From Deltaproteobacteria bacterium (GTDB lineage Bacteria > Desulfobacterota > Desulfobacteria > Desulfobacterales > C00003060), in contig JAFGFW010000055.1 of the NCBI GenBank assembly GCA_016930875.1, positions 1-39,262 of the forward strand: DNA of 39,262 bases. Direction: 5' to 3'. Positions 1 through 10,159 of the stretch are shown here, in pieces. Under the pieces are notes generated by a model that ran no database searches, had not been told where the DNA came from, and worked only from the letters and a program-made list of their open reading frames with translations. The number at the start of each line of letters is the position of its first letter. Position 1 is the stretch's first letter. Both the position numbers and the translations under genes were made by a program.

Positions 1-19
1 CAAAGAACGACTCGAGAAC

Positions 20-45
20 ATTTGCGGCATAACGTACCCGCAAAT
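20..45. repeat. Short inverted repeat (8-bp arms)
   Basis: ATTTGCGG at 20-27 is matched by CCGCAAAT at 38-45 across a 10-base loop. It could be an operator or the stem of a weak terminator for a gene outside the window. No gene is visible in the first 182 bases. Confidence 0.3.
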
Positions 46-125
46 ATTTGTAAAAAAACTCTTGACTTTTACCGGAACAACTAAAATACCTAAATGTAGA
101 TAACGGGGGAGAAGCAGAGATGTAG

Positions 126-146
126 GGGCGGGCATTATGCCCGCCC
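126..146. repeat. GC-rich palindrome downstream of ppdK
   Basis: GGGCGGGCAT (126-135) and ATGCCCGCCC (137-146) form a near-perfect hairpin between the ppdK stop and the window edge. On the minus strand, the direction of ppdK transcription, the hairpin is not followed by a run of U, so it is not a classical terminator. The form 'GTAGGGGCGGGC...GCCCGCCC' resembles palindromic repeats scattered through many bacterial genomes; that resemblance is from memory and unchecked. Confidence 0.45.
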
Positions 147-182
147 GAATTGCTTTTTACGAAACCGTCATGCGAAAAAAAG

Positions 183-2900
183 CTACTTCTTATCAGCCAG
201 TACTGCATGGGCAGCTGCGAGCCTGGCAATGGGGACGCGGAATGGCGAACAGCTCACGTAATCGAGGCCGATCCGATGACAGAATATGACCGAATTCGGC
301 TCTCCGCCATGCTCCCCGCAGATCCCGATTTTGAGATCCTTGCGTGTGGCACGGCCCCTTCTTACGCCAATCTCCATGAGTTGCCCAACGCCCGGCTGAT
401 CGATAGCCTGAAAGGGGTCATCGGGAAGGATCTTTCTCAGGACGTAGTCGGGCAGAAAAGTGCCGGCATCGTCGCGGGAATATCCAAAGGCCATCTGTGT
501 CATGTCGTTGGTGCCGAATGAGAAGAACTCGGCATCCCGAGCGATCTCATCTGCCGCAAGAGCTGCCCGTGGCACCTCGATCATAGTCCCCACCATGTAC
601 TTGAACTTTGTTCGGGATTTCTTCATGACCTCATTGGCCACCCTGTCGATGATAGCCTTCTGATCGTTGAATTCTGCCGCTATTCCCACCAGGGGTACCA
701 TGATTTCCGGCAAGACCTTGATCTTTTCTTTGCGGCACTTGACAACTGCTTCAAAGATCGCCCGGGCCTGCATGGCTGTAATTTCAGGATGGGTGATCCC
801 GAGCCGGCAACCCCGGTGGCCGAGCATGGGATTGAACTCAGACAGAAAATCGACCTTGGCAGCCACGGCCTTTACAGGAAGGCCGAGGCGTGCGGCCAGC
901 TCCTTTTGTGCAGACTTTTCATGGGGGACAAATTCGTGCAAAGGGGGATCCAGCAGCCTAATGGTTACAGGACGGCCTTTCATGGCCTTAAAGATACCAT
1001 AGAAATCCTTGCGCTGCATGGGCAGCAATTTGGCCAGGGCCTTTTCGCGGCCCTGGGTATCCTCGGCCATAATCATTTCGCGCATGGCCCAGATGCGCTC
1101 GCCAAAAAACATGTGTTCCGTTCTTGTAAGTCCGATCCCCTCTGCGCCCAGTGCAATGGCGACCTTTGAGTCTTCAGGGGTGTCTGCATTTGTCCGAACC
1201 CCGAGGCGTCGAACTTTATCCGCCCAGGCCATGAGTTTCTTGTAAGCAGGGTTTTTCCCCGGGCCTGTGGCCACCAGTGGCAGCTTGCCTTTGTATATAA
1301 CTCCTTTGCTCCCGTTCATGGTGATCCAGTCGCCCTCTTTCATGACCTTGCCATTGAAATTTACGGTTTTCTTCTTGAGATCAATACTGGTGATGTCGCC
1401 GCATCCCACAATGCAACACTTGCCCCAACCCCTTGCAACCAGGGCAGCATGGCTCGTCATACCACCCTTTGATGTCAAAATGGCCTGGGCAGGTTTCATG
1501 CCGTGGACGTCCTCCGGCGAGGTTTCTTCCCGGACCAGGATCACCTTTTCGCCCTTATTGCCAAGTTCTTCGGCCTTGTCTGCTGTGAGGACAATCTGGC
1601 CAACCCCGGCGCCGGGGCCGGCTGGAAGCCCGGCGCCGAGCTTGGCTGCAGTTTTTTCTGCATTGATATCTATCATGGGATGGAGAAGTTCTTCAAGCTG
1701 CTCGGGTCTTACGCGGGAAACCGCCGTCTCCTTTGATATGAGCCGTTCCTTTACCATGTCAACAGCCATTTTAATGGCAGCCGGACCGTTTCGTTTCCCG
1801 ACACGCGTCTGAAGCATATAAAGCACGCCATTTTGAATGGTGAACTCGATGTCTTGCATGTCTGTGTAATGAGTGTCGAGCTTGTCCCTGATGTCATCAA
1901 GTTCCTTGTAAAGACCTGGCATGGTTTTTTGAAGCGTTGGCAGGTGCCGGTTTGTGACTACCTTGGAAACGTTATTGATGGCAAAAGGGGTTCGTATGCC
2001 GGCAACCACGTCTTCTCCCTGGGCATTGATCAGCCATTCTCCGTAGAAGTTGTTGTCACCCGTGGCCGGGTTGCGGGTGAAGGCCACACCTGTTGCGCAA
2101 TCATCTCCCATGTTTCCGAATACCATGGTCTGCACATTCACTGCCGTTCCCCAATCGTCCGGCAGTTTTTCGATCCTGCGGTAGGACACGGCTCGTTTGC
2201 CAAACCATGAGAGAAAGACCGCGTCAATAGCTCCCCAGAGCTGTTTCATGGGATCATCCGGAAAGGGTTTGCCAAGGACTTTCTTGACGGTTTTCTTGAA
2301 CTGGACAGTGAGAGACTTCCAGTCATCTGCTGTGAGGTCCAGGTCTGTTTCGTATCCCTTTTTCTCTTTTACCTTATCTATAAGGCCCTCGAGTTGAGCC
2401 CTGATTCCGTTGCCTTCTTCCGGTTCAATGCCTGCGGACTTTTCCATAACCACGTCTGAGTACATGGCAATCAGACGACGGTAGGCATCGTAGACAAAAC
2501 GCGGGTTGCTCGTTTTCTTGATTAGGGCAGGTATCGTTTTGGTAGTTAATCCCACGTTAAGCACAGTTTCCATCATGCCGGGCATGGAAGCACGGGCGCC
2601 AGATCGTACACTGAAAAGGAGTGGGTCTTGCGTATCTCCGAATTTTTGTTTCATCAGTTTTTCGACTCTGGCAAGGCTTGCCTCCACTTCCTTCATAACG
2701 CCGGGCGGGTACTTTTTCTTCCGTGCGTAGAACTCGTTACATGCTTCCGTAGTAATCGTGAATCCGGGCGGCACGGGCATGCCGAGGTTGACCATTTCGG
2801 CAATGTTGGCGCCTTTTCCACCGAGAAGGTTTTTCATGGTCGCGTTGCCGTCTGCCTTGCCACCACCAAAAAAATAGACGTACTTAGTGCTTTTTTTCAT
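183..2900 (-). CDS. ppdK: Pyruvate, phosphate dikinase
   Basis: This enzyme interconverts pyruvate + ATP + Pi and PEP + AMP + PPi in the cytoplasm. The product is 905 residues, slightly longer than the roughly 875 of the Clostridium symbiosum enzyme. Visible parts in order: an N-terminal ATP-grasp domain (LGGKGANIAEM; the Arg-rich SVRSGARASMPGMMET), the swivelling phosphohistidine domain with GGMTSHAALVARG (catalytic His about residue 484, with the regulatory Thr two residues before it), and a C-terminal PEP/pyruvate TIM barrel (RTEHMFF, FGTNDMTQ, GICGEHGG with the catalytic Cys). The start is ATG at 2900, preceded by GAAGGGAG; the frame stays open further upstream but only through a repeat. 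It is divergent from a DUF299 regulator whose family acts on the Thr/His pair of such dikinases. Confidence 0.96.
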   Translation of the reverse strand: MKKSTKYVYFFGGGKADGNATMKNLLGGKGANIAEMVNLGMPVPPGFTITTEACNEFYARKKKYPPGVMKEVEASLARVEKLMKQKFGDTQDPLLFSVRSGARASMPGMMETVLNVGLTTKTIPALIKKTSNPRFVYDAYRRLIAMYSDVVMEKSAGIEPEEGNGIRAQLEGLIDKVKEKKGYETDLDLTADDWKSLTVQFKKTVKKVLGKPFPDDPMKQLWGAIDAVFLSWFGKRAVSYRRIEKLPDDWGTAVNVQTMVFGNMGDDCATGVAFTRNPATGDNNFYGEWLINAQGEDVVAGIRTPFAINNVSKVVTNRHLPTLQKTMPGLYKELDDIRDKLDTHYTDMQDIEFTIQNGVLYMLQTRVGKRNGPAAIKMAVDMVKERLISKETAVSRVRPEQLEELLHPMIDINAEKTAAKLGAGLPAGPGAGVGQIVLTADKAEELGNKGEKVILVREETSPEDVHGMKPAQAILTSKGGMTSHAALVARGWGKCCIVGCGDITSIDLKKKTVNFNGKVMKEGDWITMNGSKGVIYKGKLPLVATGPGKNPAYKKLMAWADKVRRLGVRTNADTPEDSKVAIALGAEGIGLTRTEHMFFGERIWAMREMIMAEDTQGREKALAKLLPMQRKDFYGIFKAMKGRPVTIRLLDPPLHEFVPHEKSAQKELAARLGLPVKAVAAKVDFLSEFNPMLGHRGCRLGITHPEITAMQARAIFEAVVKCRKEKIKVLPEIMVPLVGIAAEFNDQKAIIDRVANEVMKKSRTKFKYMVGTMIEVPRAALAADEIARDAEFFSFGTNDMTQMAFGYSRDDAGTFLPDYVLRKILPDDPFQAIDQPGVGQLMEIGVRRGRATRKDLKIGICGEHGGEPNSVIFCHRIGLDYVSCSPFRVPIARLAAAHAVLADKK

Positions 2901-2942
2901 CACCGACACTCCCTTCTGTGAGAATTTTCTGCCAGTGAAACC

Positions 2943-2964
2943 TGACGGCTTCACAAAAAGTCCA
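2943..2964 (-). repeat. Dispersed 22-nt repeat, copy in the ppdK leader
   Basis: On the minus strand this reads TGGACTTTTT-GT-GAAGCCGTCA. It matches 20 of 22 positions of the copy at 37450-37471, and a shortened copy lies at 153-170. This copy ends about 42 bases upstream of the ppdK start codon. Confidence 0.5.
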
Positions 2965-3230
2965 TTTCGCGAAAACCATGCTTACAATAATGCTTGCGGG
3001 AAATCAAGCACTTAAAATGAGATAATTTGGCTATATGGAAAAAACGTTGCGAGGAAGGTGGGGTCCGTAGACGTGTTGCTAAATGCTGGTGATTATGGTA
3101 ACAGGTACATCATAATTATCACCTTATCGCAAACCGCTTACACAGGGTGTCTTCGTGGTCTTGTTTTAGTGTGATCTTCTTCCCGAAAAGTGTGTGGATT
3201 TTTTTCGGGGGAGGCAAAGGTCGCAATGCC
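2965..3230. other. Divergent spacer between ppdK and the first DUF299 gene
   Basis: This 330-base gap (2901-3230) has no gene. It holds the 22-nt repeat at 2943-2964 and an imperfect inverted repeat GGTGATTATG (3089-3098) / CATAATTATCACC (3110-3122) that could be an operator. It also holds a hairpin at 3182-3209 touching the ribosome binding site of the downstream gene. I could not identify convincing -35/-10 pairs. Confidence 0.3.
3182..3209 (+). promoter_or_regulatory. Hairpin overlapping the ribosome binding site of the DUF299 gene
   Basis: CCCGAAAA (3182-3189) pairs perfectly with TTTTCGGG (3202-3209). The 3' arm runs into the purine-rich GGGGGAGG (3207-3214) just ahead of the ATG at 3231, so folding would partly hide a ribosome binding site. 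Any regulatory role is an inference. Confidence 0.3.
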
Positions 3231-4022
3231 ATGAGCCTGCTTAAGAGAAAGGTGCATGTGTTCATCGTCTCTGATGCCACAGGCCTTACGGCTGAAAGGG
3301 TTATCAGCGCCGTTCTCGTTCAATTCAAACAGATCAAACCCGTGTTCAAAAGATTTCCCTACATCAAGACAAAAGAGCAAATAGAAGACATCTTCAGAAG
3401 AGCCGAGGACTTCGAGGGGATTGTGATCTACTCGCTGGTCTCTCAAGAACTCCGGAGATGGATTCGTGGGGAAAAGAGGAAAAGGAGCGTTCATACCATA
3501 GATCTTCTTGGTCCTCTCTTGGAACGGATGGGAAGACTCTGGAACATGATGCCTGCTTTTCGTCCCGGGCTGTTGAAAGGGCTGGGAGAGGAATCGATCC
3601 GTCTTGCCGAAGCGATTGACTTCACATTGAAACACGATGACGGGCAAGGGATAGAGACTTTAGGCAAAGCAGACCTTATCATACTTGGAGTTTCCAGGAC
3701 TTCAAAGACGCCTACAAGCCTTTATCTTTCATGTAATCATAATCTGAAGGTCGCCAATGTCCCTATTGTTCGAAACATGGAACCTCCGAAGAAAATTTTT
3801 TCTCTTAAGAGACGAAGGGTAGGGCTTACCATCGCTGCGGAAAGACTGGCCTTCATAAGAGAAAAGAGGCTTAAGTATGCAGGGTCAACTGATTACCTGG
3901 ATATTGCCTCTATCAAGAAGGAGCTGGCGTACAGCCATGAGATATTCAGTGAGATAGACGGATTGGAGGTCGTAGACGTAACGAACAGTTCCATAGAAGA
4001 GATTGCCAACAAGATTATGTAG
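3231..4022 (+). CDS. DUF299 dikinase regulatory protein (bifunctional kinase/pyrophosphorylase), divergent paralogue
   Basis: The family (PDRP/PSRP, PF03618) inactivates PPDK or PEP synthase by ADP-dependent phosphorylation of a Thr beside the catalytic His. It reactivates them by Pi-dependent dephosphorylation. The 263-residue product has the family N-terminus (VFIVSDATGLTAE), the FKRFPYIKTKEQI stretch, the P-loop GVSRTSKTPTS at residues 153-163 and the C-terminal VVDVTNSSIEEIA. It lacks the usual (L)DEEYFKRIEAI(E)F form just before KHDDG and has ESIRLAEAIDFTLKHDDG instead, so it is less canonical than the second copy at 6812. The start at 3231 has GGGGGAGG or AAAGG upstream. It lies between ppdK (divergent) and ppsA (21 bases downstream), so either could be its target. 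Confidence 0.9.
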   Translation: MSLLKRKVHVFIVSDATGLTAERVISAVLVQFKQIKPVFKRFPYIKTKEQIEDIFRRAEDFEGIVIYSLVSQELRRWIRGEKRKRSVHTIDLLGPLLERMGRLWNMMPAFRPGLLKGLGEESIRLAEAIDFTLKHDDGQGIETLGKADLIILGVSRTSKTPTSLYLSCNHNLKVANVPIVRNMEPPKKIFSLKRRRVGLTIAAERLAFIREKRLKYAGSTDYLDIASIKKELAYSHEIFSEIDGLEVVDVTNSSIEEIANKIM

Positions 4023-4043
4023 TGAAAAGGGGAGGGTGGTGCT

Positions 4044-6428
4044 ATGAAGAAGAGCGATTTTGTGCTGTGGTTTAAGGATCTGGGAAGGGAAGACATCCTG
4101 CTTGTCGGCGGCAAATGCGCCAATCTCGGTGAACTATTGGGCAAGATTGAAGTCCCTGTACCCAATGGTTTTGCCGTCTCGGCACACGCATACGAGGTTT
4201 TTTTGAAAAAGACGGGGGCAGGCAAAAAGATTAGCGCTTTGCTTGCCGACGTTGACACATCCGACATGGACTCCCTTCAAGCCACTTCCCGCAAGATCAG
4301 AAAACAGGTGGAAACTCTTCCCATGCCCAAGGAGATGGAAAAGGCGATTCTGAAGGCATACCAGAAGCTTTGCAAGATGGTCGGCAAGAAGAGTGTCGCC
4401 GTGGCCGTACGGTCTTCTGCGACGGCCGAGGATCTGCCGGGCGCCAGTTTTGCCGGCCAGCAGGACACCTTCCTGAACGTGACCCAGAAAACCCTTCTGG
4501 ACAATGTGCAACAGTGCTGGAGCTCTCTGTTTACACCCAGAGCCATTGTCTACCGCAAGGAAAAGGGTTTTTCGCACGAGGAGGTCCTCATCAGTGTCGC
4601 GGTGCAGGAGATGGTTTTCTCCGAGGCGTCCGGTGTCATGTTCACGCTGGAGCCGGTCAGTGGCGAGAAAAACAAGGTGGTGATCAATGCCTCCTGGGGC
4701 CTGGGCGAAGCCATTGTAAGCGGTCAGGTAACCCCTGACGAGTATGTCGTGGAAAAGGACTCTTGCCGGATTCTCGAGAAACAGGTCTTCAAGAAGGATA
4801 AACAGATCGTATCCGACAGGAAAGGGAGCACCAAATGGGCCTCGGTCCCAAAAAGCATGAAGGATACGCCGGCATTGAGTGATGAAGCCATTATTCGCTT
4901 GGCACAGTACGGCGTGCAGATAGAGAACCACTACGGGGTCCCTCAGGACATTGAATGGGCCGTTGACTCCGATGGGCGAATCTTCATTCTTCAAGCAAGG
5001 CCTGAGACCGTACACGGGGCCGAGGGAGCGGGAAAAAGACAGGAAGGGGGCGATTTTGTGGAACAGGATATACTTGTTCGGGGAATGGGTGTCAGTCCAG
5101 GCCGTGGATCGGGCCGGGTAAAGGTGATACTGGACATCTCGGATATTTCAAAATTTCAAGAGGGAGATGTTCTGGTTACAGAGATGACTACGCCTGATTG
5201 GGTTCCTGCTATGAAGATAGCCTCTGCGGTGGTGACGAACCTGGGTGGCAAGACATGTCATGCTGCCATAGTAAGCCGGGAACTGGGTGTCCCGTGTGTG
5301 GTTGGCTGCGAAAATGCTACAAAGGCGCTGCAAGACGGCCAGGTGGTCACGGTGGAGGGCCAGAGGGGTCTTGTCTTTAAGGGGGCTTCCGTTGAGAAGG
5401 AGGACAGGGCTGCGGCGACACCTGTGGATCTGTCAGGTCAGGCGATAACTGCTACGAAGGTGTATGTCAATCTCTCAATTCCTGAGATCGCCAAGAAGGT
5501 GGCCCAGGAGACCAACGCGGACGGCGTGGGTCTGCTCAGGGCCGAACACCTGATGCTCAGCATTGGAAAACATCCGAGGCTCCTCATGGAAGAAGGCGGA
5601 GACCAGGTCATGGTGGATACCTTTGCCCGCGGCATAGGACAAGTCGCTGAGGCATTCTTCCCTGGACCCGTGGTTTACAGATTCCTTGATTTCAAGCCTG
5701 ACGAATTTCTGGAATTGCCCGGCGGGGAAAAGTACGAACGAGACCATGTAGGCCCCAACCCGATGATCGGGTACCGGGGACAATACAGGTACATAAGAGA
5801 GGATGACATCTTCAGGCTTGAGCTACAGGCCATCAGGCAGGCTAGAGAGACCATGGGCTTTACGAACATCTGGGTTATGCTCCCCTTTGTCAGGACCCTC
5901 AAGATCTTCAAGGCGGCTGTCAATATCATGCGTGAGGAGGGATTGGACCATCGGGGCAATCCTGATTTTCAACTCTGGATCATGGTGGAGGTTCCGAGTG
6001 CCTGCTTTGTGATCGACGAATTTTGCAAAGAGGGAATAGACGGCGTGAGTTTCGGCACCAATGATTTGACGATGCTCGTCCTTGGTGTCGACCGAAATGA
6101 CACATCCGTGCAGGAGCTTTATGATGAGCGGGATCTGGGAGTGCTGAGGGCCATAGGTTATACGATGGCCATATGTAAGAAACATGGCGTGACCACATCC
6201 ATCTGCGGACAGGCCCCCAGCGTCTATCCGGATTATCTGGAATTCATGATCCGGTGTGGCTGTACTTCCATTTCAGTTAACCCTGACACGGTTGTGGCAT
6301 CCAGGCGAAGTGTGGCCATGGTGGAGCAAAAAATTCAGATGGAAAAGGCCCTGGGGATGGTATCCAAGCCCAAGATAGCAAAGATACCCATGGAGAAAAT
6401 ATCCTTCTGGAAGTTTGTGGAAGATTAA
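4044..6428 (+). CDS. ppsA: Phosphoenolpyruvate synthase (pyruvate, water dikinase)
   Basis: Makes PEP + AMP + Pi from pyruvate, ATP and water, the gluconeogenic reaction that lets anaerobes build sugars from acetyl-CoA-derived pyruvate. At 794 residues it matches the E. coli enzyme (792). An ATP-grasp domain (VGGKCANLGEL; AVRSSATAEDLPGASFAGQ) is followed by the phosphohistidine domain GGKTCHAAIVSRELGVPCVVGC with catalytic His406. The PEP-binding barrel comes last (LLRAEHLM, FGTNDLTMLVLGVDRN, ICGQAPS). GGAGGG sits 9 bases upstream of the ATG. It is flanked on both sides by DUF299 regulators, and Thr404 next to His406 is the expected regulatory site. Confidence 0.96.
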   Translation: MKKSDFVLWFKDLGREDILLVGGKCANLGELLGKIEVPVPNGFAVSAHAYEVFLKKTGAGKKISALLADVDTSDMDSLQATSRKIRKQVETLPMPKEMEKAILKAYQKLCKMVGKKSVAVAVRSSATAEDLPGASFAGQQDTFLNVTQKTLLDNVQQCWSSLFTPRAIVYRKEKGFSHEEVLISVAVQEMVFSEASGVMFTLEPVSGEKNKVVINASWGLGEAIVSGQVTPDEYVVEKDSCRILEKQVFKKDKQIVSDRKGSTKWASVPKSMKDTPALSDEAIIRLAQYGVQIENHYGVPQDIEWAVDSDGRIFILQARPETVHGAEGAGKRQEGGDFVEQDILVRGMGVSPGRGSGRVKVILDISDISKFQEGDVLVTEMTTPDWVPAMKIASAVVTNLGGKTCHAAIVSRELGVPCVVGCENATKALQDGQVVTVEGQRGLVFKGASVEKEDRAAATPVDLSGQAITATKVYVNLSIPEIAKKVAQETNADGVGLLRAEHLMLSIGKHPRLLMEEGGDQVMVDTFARGIGQVAEAFFPGPVVYRFLDFKPDEFLELPGGEKYERDHVGPNPMIGYRGQYRYIREDDIFRLELQAIRQARETMGFTNIWVMLPFVRTLKIFKAAVNIMREEGLDHRGNPDFQLWIMVEVPSACFVIDEFCKEGIDGVSFGTNDLTMLVLGVDRNDTSVQELYDERDLGVLRAIGYTMAICKKHGVTTSICGQAPSVYPDYLEFMIRCGCTSISVNPDTVVASRRSVAMVEQKIQMEKALGMVSKPKIAKIPMEKISFWKFVED

Positions 6429-6431
6429 ACC

Positions 6432-6815
6432 GTGCGCCATAGCTGTAGTAGCTTAGTAGACTACATTGCCGGCCGATACAGTTTCGGGGCCGAGATTGGC
6501 ATTGGGCATTTTCCCGATGTCGCCCTCGCCCTTGCGCAGAGAGGCCTTCGGGTTTTTGCTACGGATATTAAGCCCATCTTGCACGATGGGGTGAAGGTCA
6601 TAGTGGACGATATCACCCAGCCGGATGTGTCTCTGTATACCGAGGTGTCGCTTATCTATTCCTTGAGGCCGCCACCGGAGTTAGTGCCTTATATGCGCCG
6701 GCTGGCAAAGGTCATTGCAGCGGACTTGGTCATCAAGCCTCTTGCGTCTGAATACCCAGGAGGACAAATGATTTCCGGGGGAAACACCACGTTTTTCTTG
6801 TGGAACAATCCATGA
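6432..6815 (+). CDS. UPF0146 family protein (archaeal-type, Rossmann/methyltransferase-like)
   Basis: A 127-residue protein that I recognise as UPF0146 (PF03686), a family I know mainly from methanogens and other archaea, with no established function. Family features are visible: a glycine-rich AEIGIGHFPDVALALAQRG like a SAM-binding loop, VFATDIKP as the acidic end of the second strand, VDDITQPD, the signature LIYSLRPPPEL near residues 74-84, and a C-terminal IKPLASE. It starts with GTG three bases after the ppsA stop and overlaps the next gene by ATGA, so it is co-translated with ppsA and the second regulator. It looks like a truncated class I methyltransferase fold; the substrate is unknown. 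Confidence 0.82.
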   Translation: MRHSCSSLVDYIAGRYSFGAEIGIGHFPDVALALAQRGLRVFATDIKPILHDGVKVIVDDITQPDVSLYTEVSLIYSLRPPPELVPYMRRLAKVIAADLVIKPLASEYPGGQMISGGNTTFFLWNNP

Positions 6816-7666
6816 AAAGGAAAAAAGGCACAACAAAGAGACCTCCTTCGGAGGCCAAGACCATTTACCTGATTGGAGAAGGTACAGGGGAGACCGTTAG
6901 CAAGATCACCAGGGCATCGCTGGCACAGTTCAGGTGCGAGCAAATCAAGGTCAAGACCTTTTTCCAGGTCAAAGAGAAACGACAGATCGGCCGTATTATA
7001 AAGGAGGCTGCAGAGGATAAGGCGCTCGTGGCCTTCAGCATGGTTGAGGCGCCCCTGCGGGATTTCTTGCTCGAAAAGGCCGGTCGCATGGGGATTGAGG
7101 CCATTGACGTTATCGGTGATTTTATTATGCACCTGTCTACGTTCCTGGGGGAAAAGCCCATGGAGATCCCAGGACGACAGCATGCCTTGGATGAAGAGTA
7201 TTATCGACGCATCGAGGCAATCAACTTTGCCGTCAAACATGACGATGGAAAGCTGCCCCAGGGTTTGAGACTTGCCGACCTGATTCTGGTAGGCCTTTCC
7301 AGAAGCGGCAAAACGCCTCTGTCGGTCTATCTGGCCCATCAGGGATGGAAGGTTGCCAACGTTCCCCTTCATCCTGATATGAAGGCACCCGAAGATCTCT
7401 TCCAAGTGGAGCAGCGCAAGATCTTTGGCCTAATCATCAATGTGGAAAACCTTGTCAAGGTCAGAGAGGCAAGGCTTACGCAACTGGGGCTTACTTCCTA
7501 TGCCAAGTATGCCGATCCCGTGAAGATAGCCGACGAAATTGAGTGGTGTGAAGCGTTCTTCAAACAAAACCCGCGCTGGCGAATCATGGATATTTCCAAC
7601 AAGGCCCTTGAGGAGGCAGCCGCAAGCATTATCAATGCACACCTGAGCGGCAAAAGGCTAGACTGA
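6812..7666 (+). CDS. DUF299 PEP synthase/PPDK regulatory protein, canonical paralogue
   Basis: Second PF03618 kinase/pyrophosphorylase in the cluster, 284 residues. It has the canonical (L)DEEYYRRIEAINFAVKHDDG region and P-loop GLSRSGKTPLS at residues 161-171. It also has KVANVPLHPDM and a C-terminal MDISNKALEEAAASI. A short basic N-terminal extension (MKRKKGTTKRPP) precedes the usual family start. The ATG at 6812 overlaps the stop of the UPF0146 gene as ATGA; an in-frame GTG at 6800 is possible but less likely. It shares only family-level similarity with the copy at 3231, so this is not a recent duplication. Being in the ppsA transcription unit it is the best candidate for a PEP synthase regulator, but target assignment is inference. 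Confidence 0.92.
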   Translation: MKRKKGTTKRPPSEAKTIYLIGEGTGETVSKITRASLAQFRCEQIKVKTFFQVKEKRQIGRIIKEAAEDKALVAFSMVEAPLRDFLLEKAGRMGIEAIDVIGDFIMHLSTFLGEKPMEIPGRQHALDEEYYRRIEAINFAVKHDDGKLPQGLRLADLILVGLSRSGKTPLSVYLAHQGWKVANVPLHPDMKAPEDLFQVEQRKIFGLIINVENLVKVREARLTQLGLTSYAKYADPVKIADEIEWCEAFFKQNPRWRIMDISNKALEEAAASIINAHLSGKRLD

Positions 7667-7687
7667 TGCATTCAGGGTTATTGTGTC

Positions 7688-8962
<1,275 letters not shown>

Positions 8963-10159
8963 TTACTTCTTGCTTCTTTTCTTGGAGGCTTTCTTTATGC
9001 CCGACTTTTCTATCAGCACGTCCACCATGTTGGTTTTTTCCCATGTGAAATCCGGATCATTCCGTCCAAAGTGCCCGTAGCACGAGGTTTTCTTGTAGAT
9101 GGGCCGCAGGAGGTCCAAATATTCGATCATCGCCGCGGGCCTGAGGTCAAATACCTCATTGACAATCTCGCAAATCCGCTTCCGGGGAATGACCTCGGTC
9201 CTGAAAGTATCCACGAGTACTGAGACAGGCCGCGCCACACCAATGGAGTATGCAAGCTGTACCTCGCACTTCCTGGCAAGACCGGCCGCCACAATATTCT
9301 TGGCCACGTGTCTTGCCATATAAGAAGCGCTTCGGTCCACTTTGGATGGGTCTTTTCCTGAGAAACACCCTCCTCCGTGACTCCCCTGGCCACCGTAGGT
9401 GTCCACAATAATCTTCCGGCCGGTCAGACCGCAATCTCCCATGGGGCCGCCGACCACGAAACGCCCTGTGGTATTAATAAAGTACTTAGTGTCGCCATCG
9501 ATCATTTTTTTGGGCACAACTTTCTTGATAACTTCTTCGATGATTGCTTTCTTTAGCTCTGAATACTTGATGTCCGGACTGTGCTGGGCCGCAACCACAA
9601 CGGTCTCTACACGTTTGGGGTTGCCGTTCTCATATTCAATGGTAATCTGAGTCTTTCCGTCCGGGCGAAGAAAATCGAGAGACCCGTTCTTGCGCACCTG
9701 TGCCAGGCGCATGGCCAGCTTGTGGGCATAACATATGGGCATGGGCATCAGTTCAGGAGTTTCATCGCAGGCATAGCCAAACATGAGACCCTGATCTCCG
9801 GCCCCCTGCTCCTTGGAAGGACCTTTTCCGTTTACCCCCATGGCAATGTCAGGAGATTGGTGATCAATGCTGGTGACTACAGCGCACGTTTCCCAATCAA
9901 AACCCATGCTTGAAGAATGGTAGCCGATGTCCCGAATCGTCTCCCTGACAACATGAGGCATGTCCACATAACAAGTCGTTGTGATTTCTCCGGCTATAAA
10001 GGCAAGACCCGTGGTCACCAGGGTCTCGCAGGCCACCCTGGCCTTGGGGTCTTTTTCCAGCATAGCGTCCAGGATAGTGTCTGATATACGATCCGCTACT
10101 TTGTCCGGATGTCCTTCAGTTACGGACTCTGAAGTAAACAAAAAGTCTCTCTTGCTCAT
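8963..10159 (-). CDS. metK: S-adenosylmethionine synthetase
   Basis: Makes SAM from methionine and ATP with release of Pi and PPi. The 398-residue length is usual for the family. Signatures seen are [20 protein letters not shown] near the N-terminus, [12 protein letters not shown], and the phosphate-binding loop [19 protein letters not shown], where the commoner Ala is Cys. A Lys/Arg-rich tail ends the protein. Its ATG overlaps the panD stop by four bases (ATGA), showing translational coupling. It links the pantothenate genes with the SAM cycle in one transcription unit. I see no SAM riboswitch upstream, as there is no free leader. Confidence 0.97.
   Translation of the reverse strand: MSKRDFLFTSESVTEGHPDKVADRISDTILDAMLEKDPKARVACETLVTTGLAFIAGEITTTCYVDMPHVVRETIRDIGYHSSSMGFDWETCAVVTSIDHQSPDIAMGVNGKGPSKEQGAGDQGLMFGYACDETPELMPMPICYAHKLAMRLAQVRKNGSLDFLRPDGKTQITIEYENGNPKRVETVVVAAQHSPDIKYSELKKAIIEEVIKKVVPKKMIDGDTKYFINTTGRFVVGGPMGDCGLTGRKIIVDTYGGQGSHGGGCFSGKDPSKVDRSASYMARHVAKNIVAAGLARKCEVQLAYSIGVARPVSVLVDTFRTEVIPRKRICEIVNEVFDLRPAAMIEYLDLLRPIYKKTSCYGHFGRNDPDFTWEKTNMVDVLIEKSGIKKASKKRSKK

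Noticed and set aside
4134-5015. Long minus-strand frame opposite ppsA (293 codons)
   Set aside because: It lies wholly inside ppsA on the opposite strand; no ribosome binding site or family signature.
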